18,984 nt of DNA from Gemmatimonadota bacterium (GCA_017889745.1 JAGGAG010000027.1:1-18984), one strand, 5' to 3'. Positions 1 to 8,742 are shown, counted from the first letter of the stretch. A program made the numbers and translations. Notes: a model not told the origin generated them from the sequence alone.

Positions 1-1748
1 CGGATGTCGCCCAGCACGTCGCCGTTCAGTGTCTGCGCCCCTGTGGCATAGCCAAGCCTGACGCGCCACCTGCTGGAATAGGGAACCTTGCGGAAGCCGT
101 AGCGGAAGAACGTCGCGCTGGCGCCCAGGAGGATGCCGACATCGGGCGCGCCGGCGATGAGGCCGGCATAGGTGTTCAGCGAACCCCAGTCTTGCGGCCC
201 CGGAACGCCGGGGTCCGGGTTGGGCCACGGCTTCGTGTTGACACCGTGCCCGATCGCGGTACTGGCACCGTTCTCGTCGTAGAAGTGGACCTTGCCGTTC
301 TTTCCGGGGTCGTCAAATACGTCCTCCCCATGACCGCCGATGGCGCGCACCGTGATCGGCAGGGACCCCTCCCCCTCGAAGGCCGCGTGGTCGTTGCCGC
401 CGTGGAGGAAGAGCCTGACGTCGCTCGTTTCGCCGGTCGAGAAGGTGCGGTCGATGTAGGGTGGGGCACCCGACGCGCGCGCCGCCTCGCTGAACAGCTT
501 CACCCGGACATGCTCGCCGTCGATCCGGACCACGGCCGCGCTGTCAGCATGGTCGGTAGCGTGGAGATCCACCTGGCCGGAGAGGAGCCGGTAGTACCGA
601 CCTGCTTCATGCGGCAACCCGTCGCGACGCTGCACCAGCGCCGCGCGCAGCACCGGGCCGTTGATCGCCAGGTACTCGGCGGGCATTCGCGCCACAGCGG
701 AATCGATCACCTCGTCCGTGAGCAGCGCGACGAGCTCCGCCGCCATCGAGTCCCAGGTGGCCCTGGAGAGCGGGGTAAGAAAGCGGCGGTCGAGGTCACG
801 GCCGTTCCAGGTGGCGCCGACGGGGAGGCCATACTTCGGTCCGAACTTGAGCAGGTGCGGAAAGGTCTGCCGGGCGATCCCCGGAAACAGGCCATCGAAC
901 AGAATGAACGCCTGGTCGCGATCCCGCGGAATCGGCAGCCAGAGGAAGTCGTCGCCGTTCTTCACCCTGGCCCAGCGCCATTGGTCGGCGTGGCGGTCCC
1001 AGTCGCCAAGGAAGACGTCCAGCAGCCGCGCGCGGAGGAACTGCTCCGAGTCCACCCGGTTGCCCGGCTCCTTCTCGGTGCGCTTGATGACGTCGACCGT
1101 GCTCACGACCTCGAGCGCTCCCGCGAAGGCCAGCGCCGGGGCATCGTTCTCTTCCGGCCGCACCTCGATGAGGCCGAGTGTGCCGGCGAACTCGCTGCGG
1201 AACTCACCCAGTCCCGGGTCGTCGGGCAGGTAAACGAGATGCGGAACGCTGTGCAGAACACCCGCAGCATTCGCGAGCGGGGCGACCACGACCGCGGCCG
1301 CCGGATGGAGGGCGCTGATCTGGTCCTGCGCCACCTTCGCGGCGATCGTCGCCTTGAGGTCGGGAGGCACCCCCCTGGAAGCGTCCTTGTTGACCGACCG
1401 GAAGGCGTATTCCCGCCCGTCGGCACCCCTGAAGCGAAGCGACTGGGTCTGCCGCCCGCCGCCCTGCTTGACCGGGCTCAGGCCGCCGGCGAAGGTGCCG
1501 AGATCGAGGACCTCGACCCGGATCGGCGTGGTCCACAGGGTGCGATAGTGCTTGCCGAACAGCCACTCATGCAGGCCACCCGCGGCGTACTCGGGTCCCG
1601 CGGCCACGGTGATGCTCTCGGGAACGGCAGCGGCCCTTGAGCCCAGAGCCTCCTGGGCTTGCGCCGGTTCCAGGGCGAGGAGCGGGCCGAGCAGCACGAC
1701 GATCGCGGGAAGCGACGGCTTCAGGGAGGTGGGACAGAGCCTGGACAA
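1..1748 (-). CDS. Secreted protein with kinase-like motif and probable C-terminal outer-membrane barrel (3' end outside window)
   Basis: The frame stays open for 582 codons and runs off the window edge, so only the N-terminal part is seen. The start is a TTG: an in-frame TGA lies directly before it, AGGAGG sits 7 bases upstream, and the first ~32 residues form a signal peptide ending PAQAQ. Residues ~100-125 look like a kinase N-lobe hairpin with a lysine (SVNKD, K121). Residues 241-257 contain LLDVFLGDWDRHADQW and residues 271-280 LPIPRDRDQA. These recall the catalytic DRH and metal-binding Asp of FAM20/HipA-type kinases. From ~445 there are short beta repeats (RAIGGHGEDVFDD), then glycine/aromatic-rich strands (VPYSSRWRVRLGYATG) like the start of an Omp85-type barrel. 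Existence of the gene is nearly certain; kinase activity and the barrel are inferences. A phosphodiesterase-associated outer-membrane family is another possibility. Confidence 0.8.
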   Translation of the reverse strand, partial: MSRLCPTSLKPSLPAIVVLLGPLLALEPAQAQEALGSRAAAVPESITVAAGPEYAAGGLHEWLFGKHYRTLWTTPIRVEVLDLGTFAGGLSPVKQGGGRQTQSLRFRGADGREYAFRSVNKDASRGVPPDLKATIAAKVAQDQISALHPAAAVVVAPLANAAGVLHSVPHLVYLPDDPGLGEFRSEFAGTLGLIEVRPEENDAPALAFAGALEVVSTVDVIKRTEKEPGNRVDSEQFLRARLLDVFLGDWDRHADQWRWARVKNGDDFLWLPIPRDRDQAFILFDGLFPGIARQTFPHLLKFGPKYGLPVGATWNGRDLDRRFLTPLSRATWDSMAAELVALLTDEVIDSAVARMPAEYLAINGPVLRAALVQRRDGLPHEAGRYYRLLSGQVDLHATDHADSAAVVRIDGEHVRVKLFSEAARASGAPPYIDRTFSTGETSDVRLFLHGGNDHAAFEGEGSLPITVRAIGGHGEDVFDDPGKNGKVHFYDENGASTAIGHGVNTKPWPNPDPGVPGPQDWGSLNTYAGLIAGAPDVGILLGASATFFRYGFRKVPYSSRWRVRLGYATGAQTLNGDVLGDI

Positions 1749-1923
1749 TCAGCGTCCTCCTGTGCGCCGGAAAAAATCGAGCCTCCGCGGTGGTCAGGAC
1801 GGAGAGCGCGATTCGCCGGGCCACACCCCGACGAGGCTCGCGGATATCGTACCGCGGGCGAGCGGTCCCGGCTAGAGCCCACTGCCTGGGAGTGCAACAG
1901 CAGCTCGGTGAGGGCGTGAAGTG

Positions 1924-1958
1924 ACAGAAGGACGGAATCGATGATCCCGTCCTTCTGT
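1924..1958 (-). terminator. Perfect 12-bp stem-loop behind the DUF3011 gene
   Basis: ACAGAAGGACGG (1924-1935) is the exact reverse complement of CCGTCCTTCTGT (1947-1958), with an 11-base loop. It lies 32 bases past the stop codon of the minus-strand gene at 1990-3384, where a terminator is expected. On the minus strand it is followed by CACTTC rather than a run of T, so it may work as an mRNA 3'-end stabiliser or a U-tract-less terminator. The remaining sequence up to 1748 shows no clear promoter. Confidence 0.6.
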
Positions 1959-1989
1959 TTCCCATCAGCTCTTCCGCTTCCCGCTCTTC

Positions 1990-3384
1990 CTAGTCCGGAT
2001 TCCCCGGTGCGACCGTGGCCGACCGCGAGTTCACGTTGTAGTTGCAGTCGGCCCCGTTGTACTGCCGCCCGCCCTTCGCGAGGGAGAATTCCTGCTTCAC
2101 GCCCCAGGACTGCTGCTGCGCCGGACCCCAGCGGGTCACCTGGTAGCCCAGCCGCCGCGCCTGGCTCTCGCACACGGTCTTCGCGTCGGCGAACAGGTTG
2201 CCACCGCCGCTCCCGCTCCCCGCCTCCTGCGACGTGATGGTCGCCGTGCCGTCAGGCTGGCGATAGATGCAGGTGAGGGTCCACGGGCGGTTCTGGTTCC
2301 GCGCTGCCATGGTCACGGTCACGCTCGAACCGCTCTGCCGGGAACTGGTCACATTGATGCTCTGGTAGCCCATCGTGCTGGCCCGGTTCGCGCACGCGTC
2401 CCGCCCCCGCTGAGCGACGTTGCTGCCGCCACCGGCGCCACCGGTGACCTGGTCCTCCGACGTGATCTGCACCCGGTTGCTGGACAAGGCGTATTGGCAG
2501 CCGACGCTGTACTCTCGCGAGTTACGGAATGCGCGGAGGTAGACGAACACGATGCTGCCGCTCTGGCTGGCGTTGTCGACACCGACGTTCTGGTAGCCGC
2601 GCTTCACTGCCTCGCTGGAACAGGCCGCCCCGGCGCGCTGGAGGTTGGCGCCACCCCCCGCACCCGGATATCCGCCCCAGCCGGAACCAGACCCACCTCC
2701 CACCGCGAACTCGCCGCGACAGCCGTTGTCCACCCAGACGCCGTTCGCGTCGAAGCCCCAGTTCCGGTTGAGCACACATGTGGTGTTCGACAGCTGCCGG
2801 TGCAGCGTCACCTGCCCCTCCGTCGGTGCGAAGCACCGGCTGTAGCGGCCGTCCTGGCTCTGGCAGGTGATGATTCGCAGGTCTCCCTCCCAGTTGCTGT
2901 TACCGGAGCCCAGCAGGAACTCGGCGCGGCAGCCATTGCCGACCCAGATCTGGTCGTCCTTGTAGCCCCACGTGTTACCGGCAACGCATGGCGCCTGCGA
3001 CAGCTGCCTCGCGAGGCGCACGTAGCCGTAGGTCTTGACCGGGCAGATCTTGTACGAATTCTGCTGGCTCTCGCAGGTTACCCGCTGGCCCCAGTTGCCC
3101 GACTCCCAGCCTGTCCCCGAGCCGTTCACCAGGAAGCGTCCGCGGCAGCCGCGGTCGACCCACACGCTGTTCCAGTCGAAGCCCCAGGTACGACCGTATT
3201 CGCAGCGTGCCGTGGACAGGGTCTGCTGCAGCCGGACTGCACCCCCGGTCTCCACGCGACAGTCCTTGAACTTGTTGTTCTTGCTCTCGCAGGTGATGGT
3301 CGCCTGCGCGGCGGCGGGCGCGGCGTGGACGTCCGAGGCAACCCAAAGCCCTGCCGCCAGCAGCACGGTGCGGAGAATCAGCAT
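1990..3384 (-). CDS. Secreted DUF3011 repeat protein with three N-terminal and three C-terminal repeats
   Basis: The predicted product is 464 residues. The ATG at 3384 was chosen because GAGGAG lies 5 bases upstream and a signal peptide follows directly (cleavage after VHA21 or AQA28); an in-frame ATG at 3498 would put 38 unrelated residues before it. Residues 29-88, 101-159 and 171-228 are three DUF3011-type repeats (ITCES...WGF/Y...VWVD.GCRG.F). Each has four cysteines with identical 10-19-19 spacing: 32/42/61/80, 104/114/133/152 and 174/184/203/222. A Gly-rich linker (~229-246) leads to three copies of a different module, each with two cysteines (255/296, 331/372, 405/447) and a GYQ motif, also joined by Gly/Ser linkers. 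DUF3011 has no established function; the cysteine pattern suggests disulphide-stabilised modules in the periplasm or outside the cell. The gene appears to stand alone. Confidence 0.9.
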   Translation of the reverse strand: MLILRTVLLAAGLWVASDVHAAPAAAQATITCESKNNKFKDCRVETGGAVRLQQTLSTARCEYGRTWGFDWNSVWVDRGCRGRFLVNGSGTGWESGNWGQRVTCESQQNSYKICPVKTYGYVRLARQLSQAPCVAGNTWGYKDDQIWVGNGCRAEFLLGSGNSNWEGDLRIITCQSQDGRYSRCFAPTEGQVTLHRQLSNTTCVLNRNWGFDANGVWVDNGCRGEFAVGGGSGSGWGGYPGAGGGANLQRAGAACSSEAVKRGYQNVGVDNASQSGSIVFVYLRAFRNSREYSVGCQYALSSNRVQITSEDQVTGGAGGGSNVAQRGRDACANRASTMGYQSINVTSSRQSGSSVTVTMAARNQNRPWTLTCIYRQPDGTATITSQEAGSGSGGGNLFADAKTVCESQARRLGYQVTRWGPAQQQSWGVKQEFSLAKGGRQYNGADCNYNVNSRSATVAPGNPD

Positions 3385-3418
3385 GATGGCTCCTCGATGA
3401 TGTCCGGGTGACGTGCGG

Positions 3419-3424
3419 AAGATA
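3419..3424 (-). promoter_or_regulatory. Candidate -10 box (TATCTT) of the DUF3011 gene
   Basis: On the minus strand the sequence GGATATCTTCC places TATCTT 34 bases before the ATG at 3384, a fitting distance for a short leader carrying the GAGGAG site. No good -35 hexamer is visible. The same hexamer precedes the tRNA and the trigger factor gene in this window. Confidence 0.25.
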
Positions 3425-3524
3425 TCCGGTGCCATTTCACGATGCGAGCGAGGGGCCCATCCTACCCGCCTGCCCCGGGCGCCAGCCGGCAGTTCCACCC
3501 TTCCCGTGCCGCTTCACCCGCCGG

Positions 3525-3530
3525 TATCTT
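3525..3530 (+). promoter_or_regulatory. Candidate -10 box (TATCTT) of tRNA-Leu
   Basis: TATCTT begins 17 bases before the first base of the tRNA, in the position expected of a -10 element for a short precursor. No convincing -35 is seen. The 157 bases between the divergent DUF3011 gene and the tRNA hold nothing else recognisable. Confidence 0.25.
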
Positions 3531-3541
3531 CTTCTTGCCCG

Positions 3542-3623
3542 GCGAGCGTGGCGGAATTGGTAGACGCGCAGGACTTAGGATCCTGTGGAGCAATCCGTGG
3601 GGGTTCGAGTCCCTCCGTTCGCA
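3542..3623 (+). tRNA. tRNA-Leu (anticodon UAG)
   Basis: The 82-base sequence folds as a class II tRNA. The acceptor stem GCGAGCG pairs with CGTTCGC (one G-U), with discriminator A at 3623. The D-arm contains TGGCGGAATTGGTAGACGC. The anticodon stem CAGGA/TCCTG encloses the loop CTTAGGA with anticodon TAG. A 13-base variable arm follows, then a T-arm with loop TTCGAGT. CCA is not encoded. The UAG anticodon reads CUA and, by wobble, other CUN leucine codons. It is a single tRNA, not part of a cluster. Confidence 0.97.
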
Positions 3624-3631
3624 TTGTGGTT

Positions 3632-3661
3632 GGGGGAGACAGGGTCAGCCCGGTCTCCCCC
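3632..3661. terminator. Stem-loop between tRNA-Leu and the B12 operon end
   Basis: GGGGGAGAC (3632-3640) pairs perfectly with GTCTCCCCC (3653-3661), and a further GGG/CCC can form inside. It lies 8 bases after the tRNA and 34 bases beyond the stop of the convergent BtuG-like gene, so it could end transcription from both sides. Neither strand has a T-run after the stem. Confidence 0.6.
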
Positions 3662-3695
3662 ATCGCGTTGTGCTCGACCCGGACGCACGCCGAAC

Positions 3696-4775
3696 TCAGT
3701 CGAACGTCGCCCCCACCAGCCCGCTCGGCCCGAGCGGTACCGCGATGCTGTCCTTCAGCGCGAACGTGTCCCCGTCATAGACGAAGTAGTACGCCGCCTC
3801 CGACGTCGCCGCCGATCCGAAGAACGCCTGGTACACGTCGCCGTTCGGCGCCACCGTCGCATCGGCCGCCCCGCGGCACGCGCCGCCGGCCGAGTTCACG
3901 CACAGCGGCACCGCCGGGGTCTTCAGGAACTCGGTCGTGATCGTGCTCCACACCGCCGTGCCGTAGTTGAAGCTCGAGATGTACGCCCGGCCCCGGCTGT
4001 CGATGTTGATCGGGCCCGGGAAGTCGCCGAACCCGGAAATCACCGGGTCCACCGTGTTGTTGGCGAGGTTGATCACGCTGAGCGTGCCGTTGTTGAGCCC
4101 GTAGTCGCCGCTGTTCACCACGTACAGCCGGTTGTTGGCCGCCGCCGCGTACTGCGGGTTGGCCCCCACCTCGAACGTGCGCACGATTTCCATCGTGGCC
4201 GGGTTGAGCTCTGTCACCACGCCCGGCCCCGCCTGCATGTAATTGTCGTCCAGGTTGCTGGAGACCACGAACACCCGGCCACCGGCCGCTACCACGCTCG
4301 CCGGAAACTGCGTGACCGCAACCAGCCCGGTGATCTCGTTCCCGCCCTGTGCCGGATCGAATTTGCCGCACTGGTCCGTGGTCTGGTTGCAGACGACGAC
4401 GGTGGCCTGGTCGACGAATGCCACGCCGGTCGCGTTGCCCGATGCGAAGGTGAAGTACCGCTCCACCGTCCGGGTGGCGAGGTCCACGTAGGCCACGCTC
4501 GCGGCGTTGCCGAGTGGCACCGCGGCAAAGGTGCCCCGCACGGCGAGCCCCACCGGCGTTACGGCCGAGCTGGTGCCGAGCGCGATGCTCACGCGCTCGT
4601 CGGGCGCACCCGTCTGCAGCATGAAGAGCGTCTTGTCGAGGTTCACCGCGAGCAGGATGCCGGGGTCGGTCGGGGTGCCCTCGAGGAAGTCCCAGGGCTG
4701 CGGACTGTCATCACCGCACGCGGCGAGGGTGAACATGCCTGCAAGGGCGAGCAGGACGGCATGGCGTCGATTCAT
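3696..4775 (-). CDS. BtuG-like beta-propeller lipoprotein, last gene of the B12 operon
   Basis: The product is 359 residues. A signal peptide with lipobox LAAC (lipidated Cys at 20) is followed by GDDS and then a chain of short repeats of the YncE/beta-propeller kind (for example VVTELNPATMEIVRTFEVGANPQ and TLSVINLANNTVDPVISG). The ATG lies 4 bases past the btuB stop, so it is co-transcribed and probably translationally coupled. In Bacteroides, BtuG is a surface beta-propeller lipoprotein that binds cobalamin very tightly and caps BtuB; size, lipobox, fold and position beside btuB under a cobalamin riboswitch all match that role. Sequence identity to BtuG cannot be checked here. A generic YncE-family lipoprotein is the alternative. 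Confidence 0.85.
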   Translation of the reverse strand: MNRRHAVLLALAGMFTLAACGDDSPQPWDFLEGTPTDPGILLAVNLDKTLFMLQTGAPDERVSIALGTSSAVTPVGLAVRGTFAAVPLGNAASVAYVDLATRTVERYFTFASGNATGVAFVDQATVVVCNQTTDQCGKFDPAQGGNEITGLVAVTQFPASVVAAGGRVFVVSSNLDDNYMQAGPGVVTELNPATMEIVRTFEVGANPQYAAAANNRLYVVNSGDYGLNNGTLSVINLANNTVDPVISGFGDFPGPINIDSRGRAYISSFNYGTAVWSTITTEFLKTPAVPLCVNSAGGACRGAADATVAPNGDVYQAFFGSAATSEAAYYFVYDGDTFALKDSIAVPLGPSGLVGATFD

Positions 4776-4779
4776 CGGG

Positions 4780-6933
4780 TCATGATCCGTAGCGGAGAGA
4801 GATGTCGAACCGGAGCAGGCGCCCCGGGAGGGGGAAGTCGACCAGCATGCCGGTGCGCGTGCCGATCAGGTTGTCGATGGCAAACCGCGCCCTGACAGCC
4901 ATCCCGCCGATGGGAATGACGCGGGACACGCGGAAGTCGAGCAGGTTGACCGGGGGGAGCGAGTTGAGGTCGGTGCCCATCGCCGTGCGGCGCGATCCGG
5001 CGTAGCGCCAGGCCAGCCCGCCCTCGAAGCCGAGGACGCTGGCGTCGGCACTCGCGCTGGCGCTCCAGAGCGGGCGGTAGATCACCTGCCCCGACAGCAC
5101 CGGGCCGGCATACGTCACGCTGGCGAGCGCCACGCCGCCCGCGAGGGCCACGTGGCTCCCCAGCGGAGCCAGGCGCAGGTTGAGTTCGCCGCCACGGCGG
5201 CTCACGTCGAAGTTGTTCGGGCTCCAGATATACCTGAAGTCGGGCGACCAGAGGATCATCCCGTCGATGCTCGCGGTGAAGAGGCTGAGCCCCATGCTGG
5301 CGTTGAGCGACGACGGCCCCGCCTCTCGCGCCTCCAGGTACAGCGACCACTCGCTCTTCACCCGCTCGGGCGCGAGCAGCGGGTTGGGCTCGACCTGCAC
5401 CCCCTCCTGGAAGTACATGTCGCCCAGGGTCGGCGGGTTGTACGCCTGGCCCCACCGCAGTTCAGCGCTCCACCAGTCGTGGCGCAGCAGGGCCCCGACC
5501 TGCGGGGACGCGTACCACTGGCCCATCAGCGAGCTGCCGTCCACGCGGAGTGCCGCGCTGGCGTCGAGCGCCCAGTCGCCGGAGATGAAGGGCGCCCGCG
5601 CCGCGATGCGGCCGCCGCCGTAGAGCGTGGCATCGGGCGCACCGACGCCGAGTGCCGTCCCGCTGATGCCCATCCGCTGGAACTGCGCGCCGGCGCTGAG
5701 CTGCCACGCTCCCACGTCACGGCTCGCCCCGGCGTCCACCAGGAACACGTCGGCGCGGTTGTGATCGTCGTATGGCGCGCTGAACGGCGGGGCGCTGTCG
5801 GCGAACGTCGCATCCTGGCGCTGCAGCGAGACGCTCACCGATGCCGCGGCACGGCCCAGCTTCATCGTGCCGTCGAGGCCCACCCCGATGCGCTGCTGGG
5901 TCTGGTGCCCGGTGAGCGACGGCTGCACCACCGTGCCCGGCATCCCCCGGTCCACGTCGAAGTACTCGCCCCGAAGGCGCGCCTCGGCGGTGGCACCGGT
6001 CCACGCCACCGCGCCTTCGAGTGACACGTCGCGCGCGGCGGAATTGAGCCGCACCCCGGTGCCGCCGCCCCGCTCGGGCGGGATGTCATACGGGAAGTCA
6101 CCCGCGAAGTCGTTGTAGGCACCGCTCAGCGATGCCGCGACCCCACCCGCGCTGCTGCGTCCCGCGCCCACGCGGCCAGCGAGTGCCCGCCCGCCATAGC
6201 TGCCCGCGCCCACGTCGGCCTGTGCCTCGAGCCCGGCTGGGCGCCGTGTCTCCACCACGATCGCGCCACCCAGTGCCTGCTGGCCGTAACGCGCCGACTG
6301 CGCGCCCCGCACCACCGAGATCCTCTCGACGTTGTCGAGCCGCACGAGGGAGAGATCCGCGCTGCCGCTCACCGCCTGGTTCTGGGGCACGCCGTCCACC
6401 AGCACCAGCACCTGGCTGGCACTGGAGCCGCGGATCGACGCGGTAGCCGGCGATCCCGGCCCACCACTTCGCGTCACCACCACCCCGCCCTGCTGCTGCA
6501 GGATGTCGGCGAGGTCGCTGGCACCGCTCTGCTCGATCGCCGCGCGGTCGATGGACGTGACGCCGCCGGCCGCCGGTGCCGCCGTCGCCGTCAGCTCGGC
6601 GAGCTGCACCGGTGCAGCGGACAGCATGACGGTGAGGGACGAGGTGGCGCCGTTGGCGAGCTCCACGTCGCGCGTCACTGGCGCGAACCCGACGCGCCGC
6701 ACCGTCACCTGCGCCGGCCCCGGCTTGAGCGCGCGCAGCACGAAGATGCCGTCGCTCCCGGTCACCGCGCGCGATCCGTCGCTCGAGAGCACCTCGGCAC
6801 CCGGGAGCGGAGTGGACGTCGCGGCATCGAGAACCCGGCCACGCAGTTCCGGCGCATGCTGCGCAGCGAGCGTCGGGGCACGCGCGCCGATCAGGCACGC
6901 CAGCAGCAGGATGAGGCGCACAACGCGGGTCAC
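4780..6933 (-). CDS. btuB: TonB-dependent cobalamin receptor BtuB
   Basis: The product is 717 residues, an outer-membrane TonB-dependent receptor. The GTG start overlaps the btuD stop (GTGA). A signal peptide (~1-24, ending TLAA) is followed by a carboxypeptidase-regulatory-like domain (~27-106), a TonB-box-like LAELTATA (111-118), a plug domain (~125-232) with IRGSSASQVLVLVDGVPQ and VVRGAQSARYGQQALGGAIVV, then a 22-strand-type barrel to the C-terminus. E. coli BtuB is shorter because it lacks the regulatory-like domain, which is common in Bacteroidota-type receptors. Substrate assignment to cobalamin rests mainly on the riboswitch upstream of the operon and the adjacent btuFCD transporter genes. 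Confidence 0.93.
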   Translation of the reverse strand: MTRVVRLILLLACLIGARAPTLAAQHAPELRGRVLDAATSTPLPGAEVLSSDGSRAVTGSDGIFVLRALKPGPAQVTVRRVGFAPVTRDVELANGATSSLTVMLSAAPVQLAELTATAAPAAGGVTSIDRAAIEQSGASDLADILQQQGGVVVTRSGGPGSPATASIRGSSASQVLVLVDGVPQNQAVSGSADLSLVRLDNVERISVVRGAQSARYGQQALGGAIVVETRRPAGLEAQADVGAGSYGGRALAGRVGAGRSSAGGVAASLSGAYNDFAGDFPYDIPPERGGGTGVRLNSAARDVSLEGAVAWTGATAEARLRGEYFDVDRGMPGTVVQPSLTGHQTQQRIGVGLDGTMKLGRAAASVSVSLQRQDATFADSAPPFSAPYDDHNRADVFLVDAGASRDVGAWQLSAGAQFQRMGISGTALGVGAPDATLYGGGRIAARAPFISGDWALDASAALRVDGSSLMGQWYASPQVGALLRHDWWSAELRWGQAYNPPTLGDMYFQEGVQVEPNPLLAPERVKSEWSLYLEAREAGPSSLNASMGLSLFTASIDGMILWSPDFRYIWSPNNFDVSRRGGELNLRLAPLGSHVALAGGVALASVTYAGPVLSGQVIYRPLWSASASADASVLGFEGGLAWRYAGSRRTAMGTDLNSLPPVNLLDFRVSRVIPIGGMAVRARFAIDNLIGTRTGMLVDFPLPGRLLRFDISLRYGS

Positions 6934-7751
6934 AAGCCCGGCCCCGTCGGCGGCGTCAGCCGCGGCACCACCAGTGGGCCACCCGCCTCGGCGCCCGGAC
7001 CGGGATGCTGCACCACGTCGATCGGCCAGCCGTACACCCGCGAAAGCAGTTCGCCCGTGAGCACGGAACGCGATTCACCCTGCGCCACCAGCACTCCCTC
7101 GGAGAAGAGCAGGGTTCGGTCGGCCAGGCGCGAGGCGAGCGACAGGTTGTGCGTCACCAGCACCACCGTGCGCCCGTGCGCCGCCAGTCCGCGCAGCAGC
7201 GCAAAGAGCTCGATTTCGTGGCGCACGTCGAGGCCCGCGGTCGGCTCATCCAGTACGATCGCGGAGCCGTGCTGCGCCAGCGCGCGCGCGATGCGCACTC
7301 GCTGCTGCTCCCCGCCGCTGAGCGTCGAGAACGGCCGGTCGGCAAACACGAGCGCATCGACATCCTCGAGTGCGTGCCGCACGATCCGGCGATCCTCTTC
7401 CGCTTCCGCGCGCCATGGGCCGAGATGCGGGTAGCGCCCCATGGCGACCACCTCGCGCACCGTGACCGGGAACACCGACTCCTCACCCTGCGGCACGAAG
7501 CCGATCTCCCGGGCGATGGCGCCGCGCGGCCATGAGGTGAGACCCCGTCCGCGGAATTGCACGATGCCCCGGGTCGGTGCGGCGAGGCCGATGAGCAGCC
7601 GCACGAAGGTGGACTTCCCCGCGCCGTTGGGGCCGAGGATGGCGGTTACGCCGCCGCCAGCGAGGTCGCAGGTGACGTCGCACAGCGCGTCGCGGGTGGC
7701 ACCCGGGTGCCGGAAGGTGACCCGCTCGGCGCGCCAGGCGAGGTCAGTCAT
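6930..7751 (-). CDS. btuD: Cobalamin ABC transporter ATP-binding protein BtuD
   Basis: The product is 273 residues. All ABC ATPase motifs are present: Walker A GPNGAGKST (40-48), Q-loop Q88, signature LSGGEQQR (144-151), Walker B AIVLDE (164-169), D-loop AGLD and H-loop His201. It powers import through BtuC from the cytoplasmic face. The ATG overlaps the end of btuC by 8 bases (ATGACTGA), and its own stop overlaps btuB. The ~35 residue Pro/Gly-rich tail after the ATPase core is unremarkable. Iron-siderophore FecE-type ATPases are very similar; the riboswitch argues for cobalamin. Confidence 0.95.
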   Translation of the reverse strand: MTDLAWRAERVTFRHPGATRDALCDVTCDLAGGGVTAILGPNGAGKSTFVRLLIGLAAPTRGIVQFRGRGLTSWPRGAIAREIGFVPQGEESVFPVTVREVVAMGRYPHLGPWRAEAEEDRRIVRHALEDVDALVFADRPFSTLSGGEQQRVRIARALAQHGSAIVLDEPTAGLDVRHEIELFALLRGLAAHGRTVVLVTHNLSLASRLADRTLLFSEGVLVAQGESRSVLTGELLSRVYGWPIDVVQHPGPGAEAGGPLVVPRLTPPTGPGL

Positions 7752-8742
7752 CGCGACGCCTCAGCAGCGCGACGAACACCGGCACGCCGACCAGCGCGGT
7801 GAGGACACCGATCGGCAGCTCGGTCGGGGCCGCAATCGTGCGCGCCGCGGCATCGGCTCCGACGAGGAAGATCGCGCCCAGCAGTGCCGCGCTCGCCAGG
7901 AGCTGCCGGTAGTCGCTACCCCAGAGCAGGCGTACAGCGTGGGGAATGATGAGACCCACGAACCCGATGACCCCGCTCACCGCCACCGCGGCCGCCGCCA
8001 GCACCGATGCGAGCGCGAAGCAGAGATACTTCACCCGCTCCACCGGCACCCCCAGCGCCGCGGCGGTCGGCTCACCCACGGCGAGCAGGTTGAGCGAACG
8101 CGCCAGGCCGAACAGCACCACGCCGGCGATCGCGAGTGGCACGGCGAGCAGGAGCACGTGCTGCCAGGTGGCCCCCGCCAGGCTACCCATCATCCAGAAC
8201 ACCGCCGAACGGAATGATTCCGCATCGGCGAAGGTGAGGAACAGGAGCACCGCGGCATTGCAGAAGGCGCCCACCACCACGCCGGCGAGGAGCAGCGTGC
8301 GCCGGTCGAGCACCCGCCCCGCCACCAGCGCCACCCGCAGAACCAGCACGATCGCCACGAGTGCACCGGCGAACGCAAACGCGGGAATGATCCAGGGGCT
8401 CAGTCGGTCGAGTCCGAACACCGTCGCCGCCACGGCGCCGAGGGCCGCGCCACTCGACACGCCGAGGATGTACGGCTCGGCGAGCGTGTTGCGGAGGAGA
8501 GCCTGGTAAGTGGCGCCGCTCACGGCGAGTGCCGCACCGCAGAGCGCGGCCAGCACCACGCGAGGAATGCGGAGCCCGACCACGATGGTATGGGTGGCGT
8601 TGTCGGCGGTGCCGCGGATGGCGGCGATGATGTCGGACAGCGTGAGGCCCACGGCGCCGACGCGCACCGCGAGCATGCCCGCGAGCCCGAGCAGCAGCGT
8701 CAGGAGGAGATACCGGCGCGCGACGGCCGCGGTGGTCGTCAC
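7744..8742 (-). CDS. btuC: Cobalamin ABC transporter permease BtuC (FecCD family)
   Basis: The product is 332 residues, the usual length of FecCD permeases (about 330). The start is a GTG overlapping the btuF stop (GTGA); the same frame stays open further upstream but that part lies inside btuF in another frame. About ten hydrophobic segments are visible. Family hallmarks include LRIPRVVLAALCGAALAVSG (57-76) and NTLAEPYILGVSSGA (85-99), with SGVIGFVGLIIPHAVR near the C-terminus, the segment that contacts the ATPase. It forms the inner-membrane channel with BtuD. Confidence 0.95.
   Translation of the reverse strand: MTTTAAVARRYLLLTLLLGLAGMLAVRVGAVGLTLSDIIAAIRGTADNATHTIVVGLRIPRVVLAALCGAALAVSGATYQALLRNTLAEPYILGVSSGAALGAVAATVFGLDRLSPWIIPAFAFAGALVAIVLVLRVALVAGRVLDRRTLLLAGVVVGAFCNAAVLLFLTFADAESFRSAVFWMMGSLAGATWQHVLLLAVPLAIAGVVLFGLARSLNLLAVGEPTAAALGVPVERVKYLCFALASVLAAAAVAVSGVIGFVGLIIPHAVRLLWGSDYRQLLASAALLGAIFLVGADAAARTIAAPTELPIGVLTALVGVPVFVALLRRRDD

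Noticed and set aside
192..1640. 482-codon open frame on the plus strand
   Set aside because: It is antisense to the secreted kinase-like protein, which has a signal peptide, ribosome-binding site and conserved motifs; the plus-strand translation is Arg/Pro/Val-rich without any domain.
3585..4895. 436-codon open frame on the plus strand
   Set aside because: It begins inside tRNA-Leu and runs antisense to the BtuG-like gene; His/Arg-rich composition is typical of a high-GC shadow.
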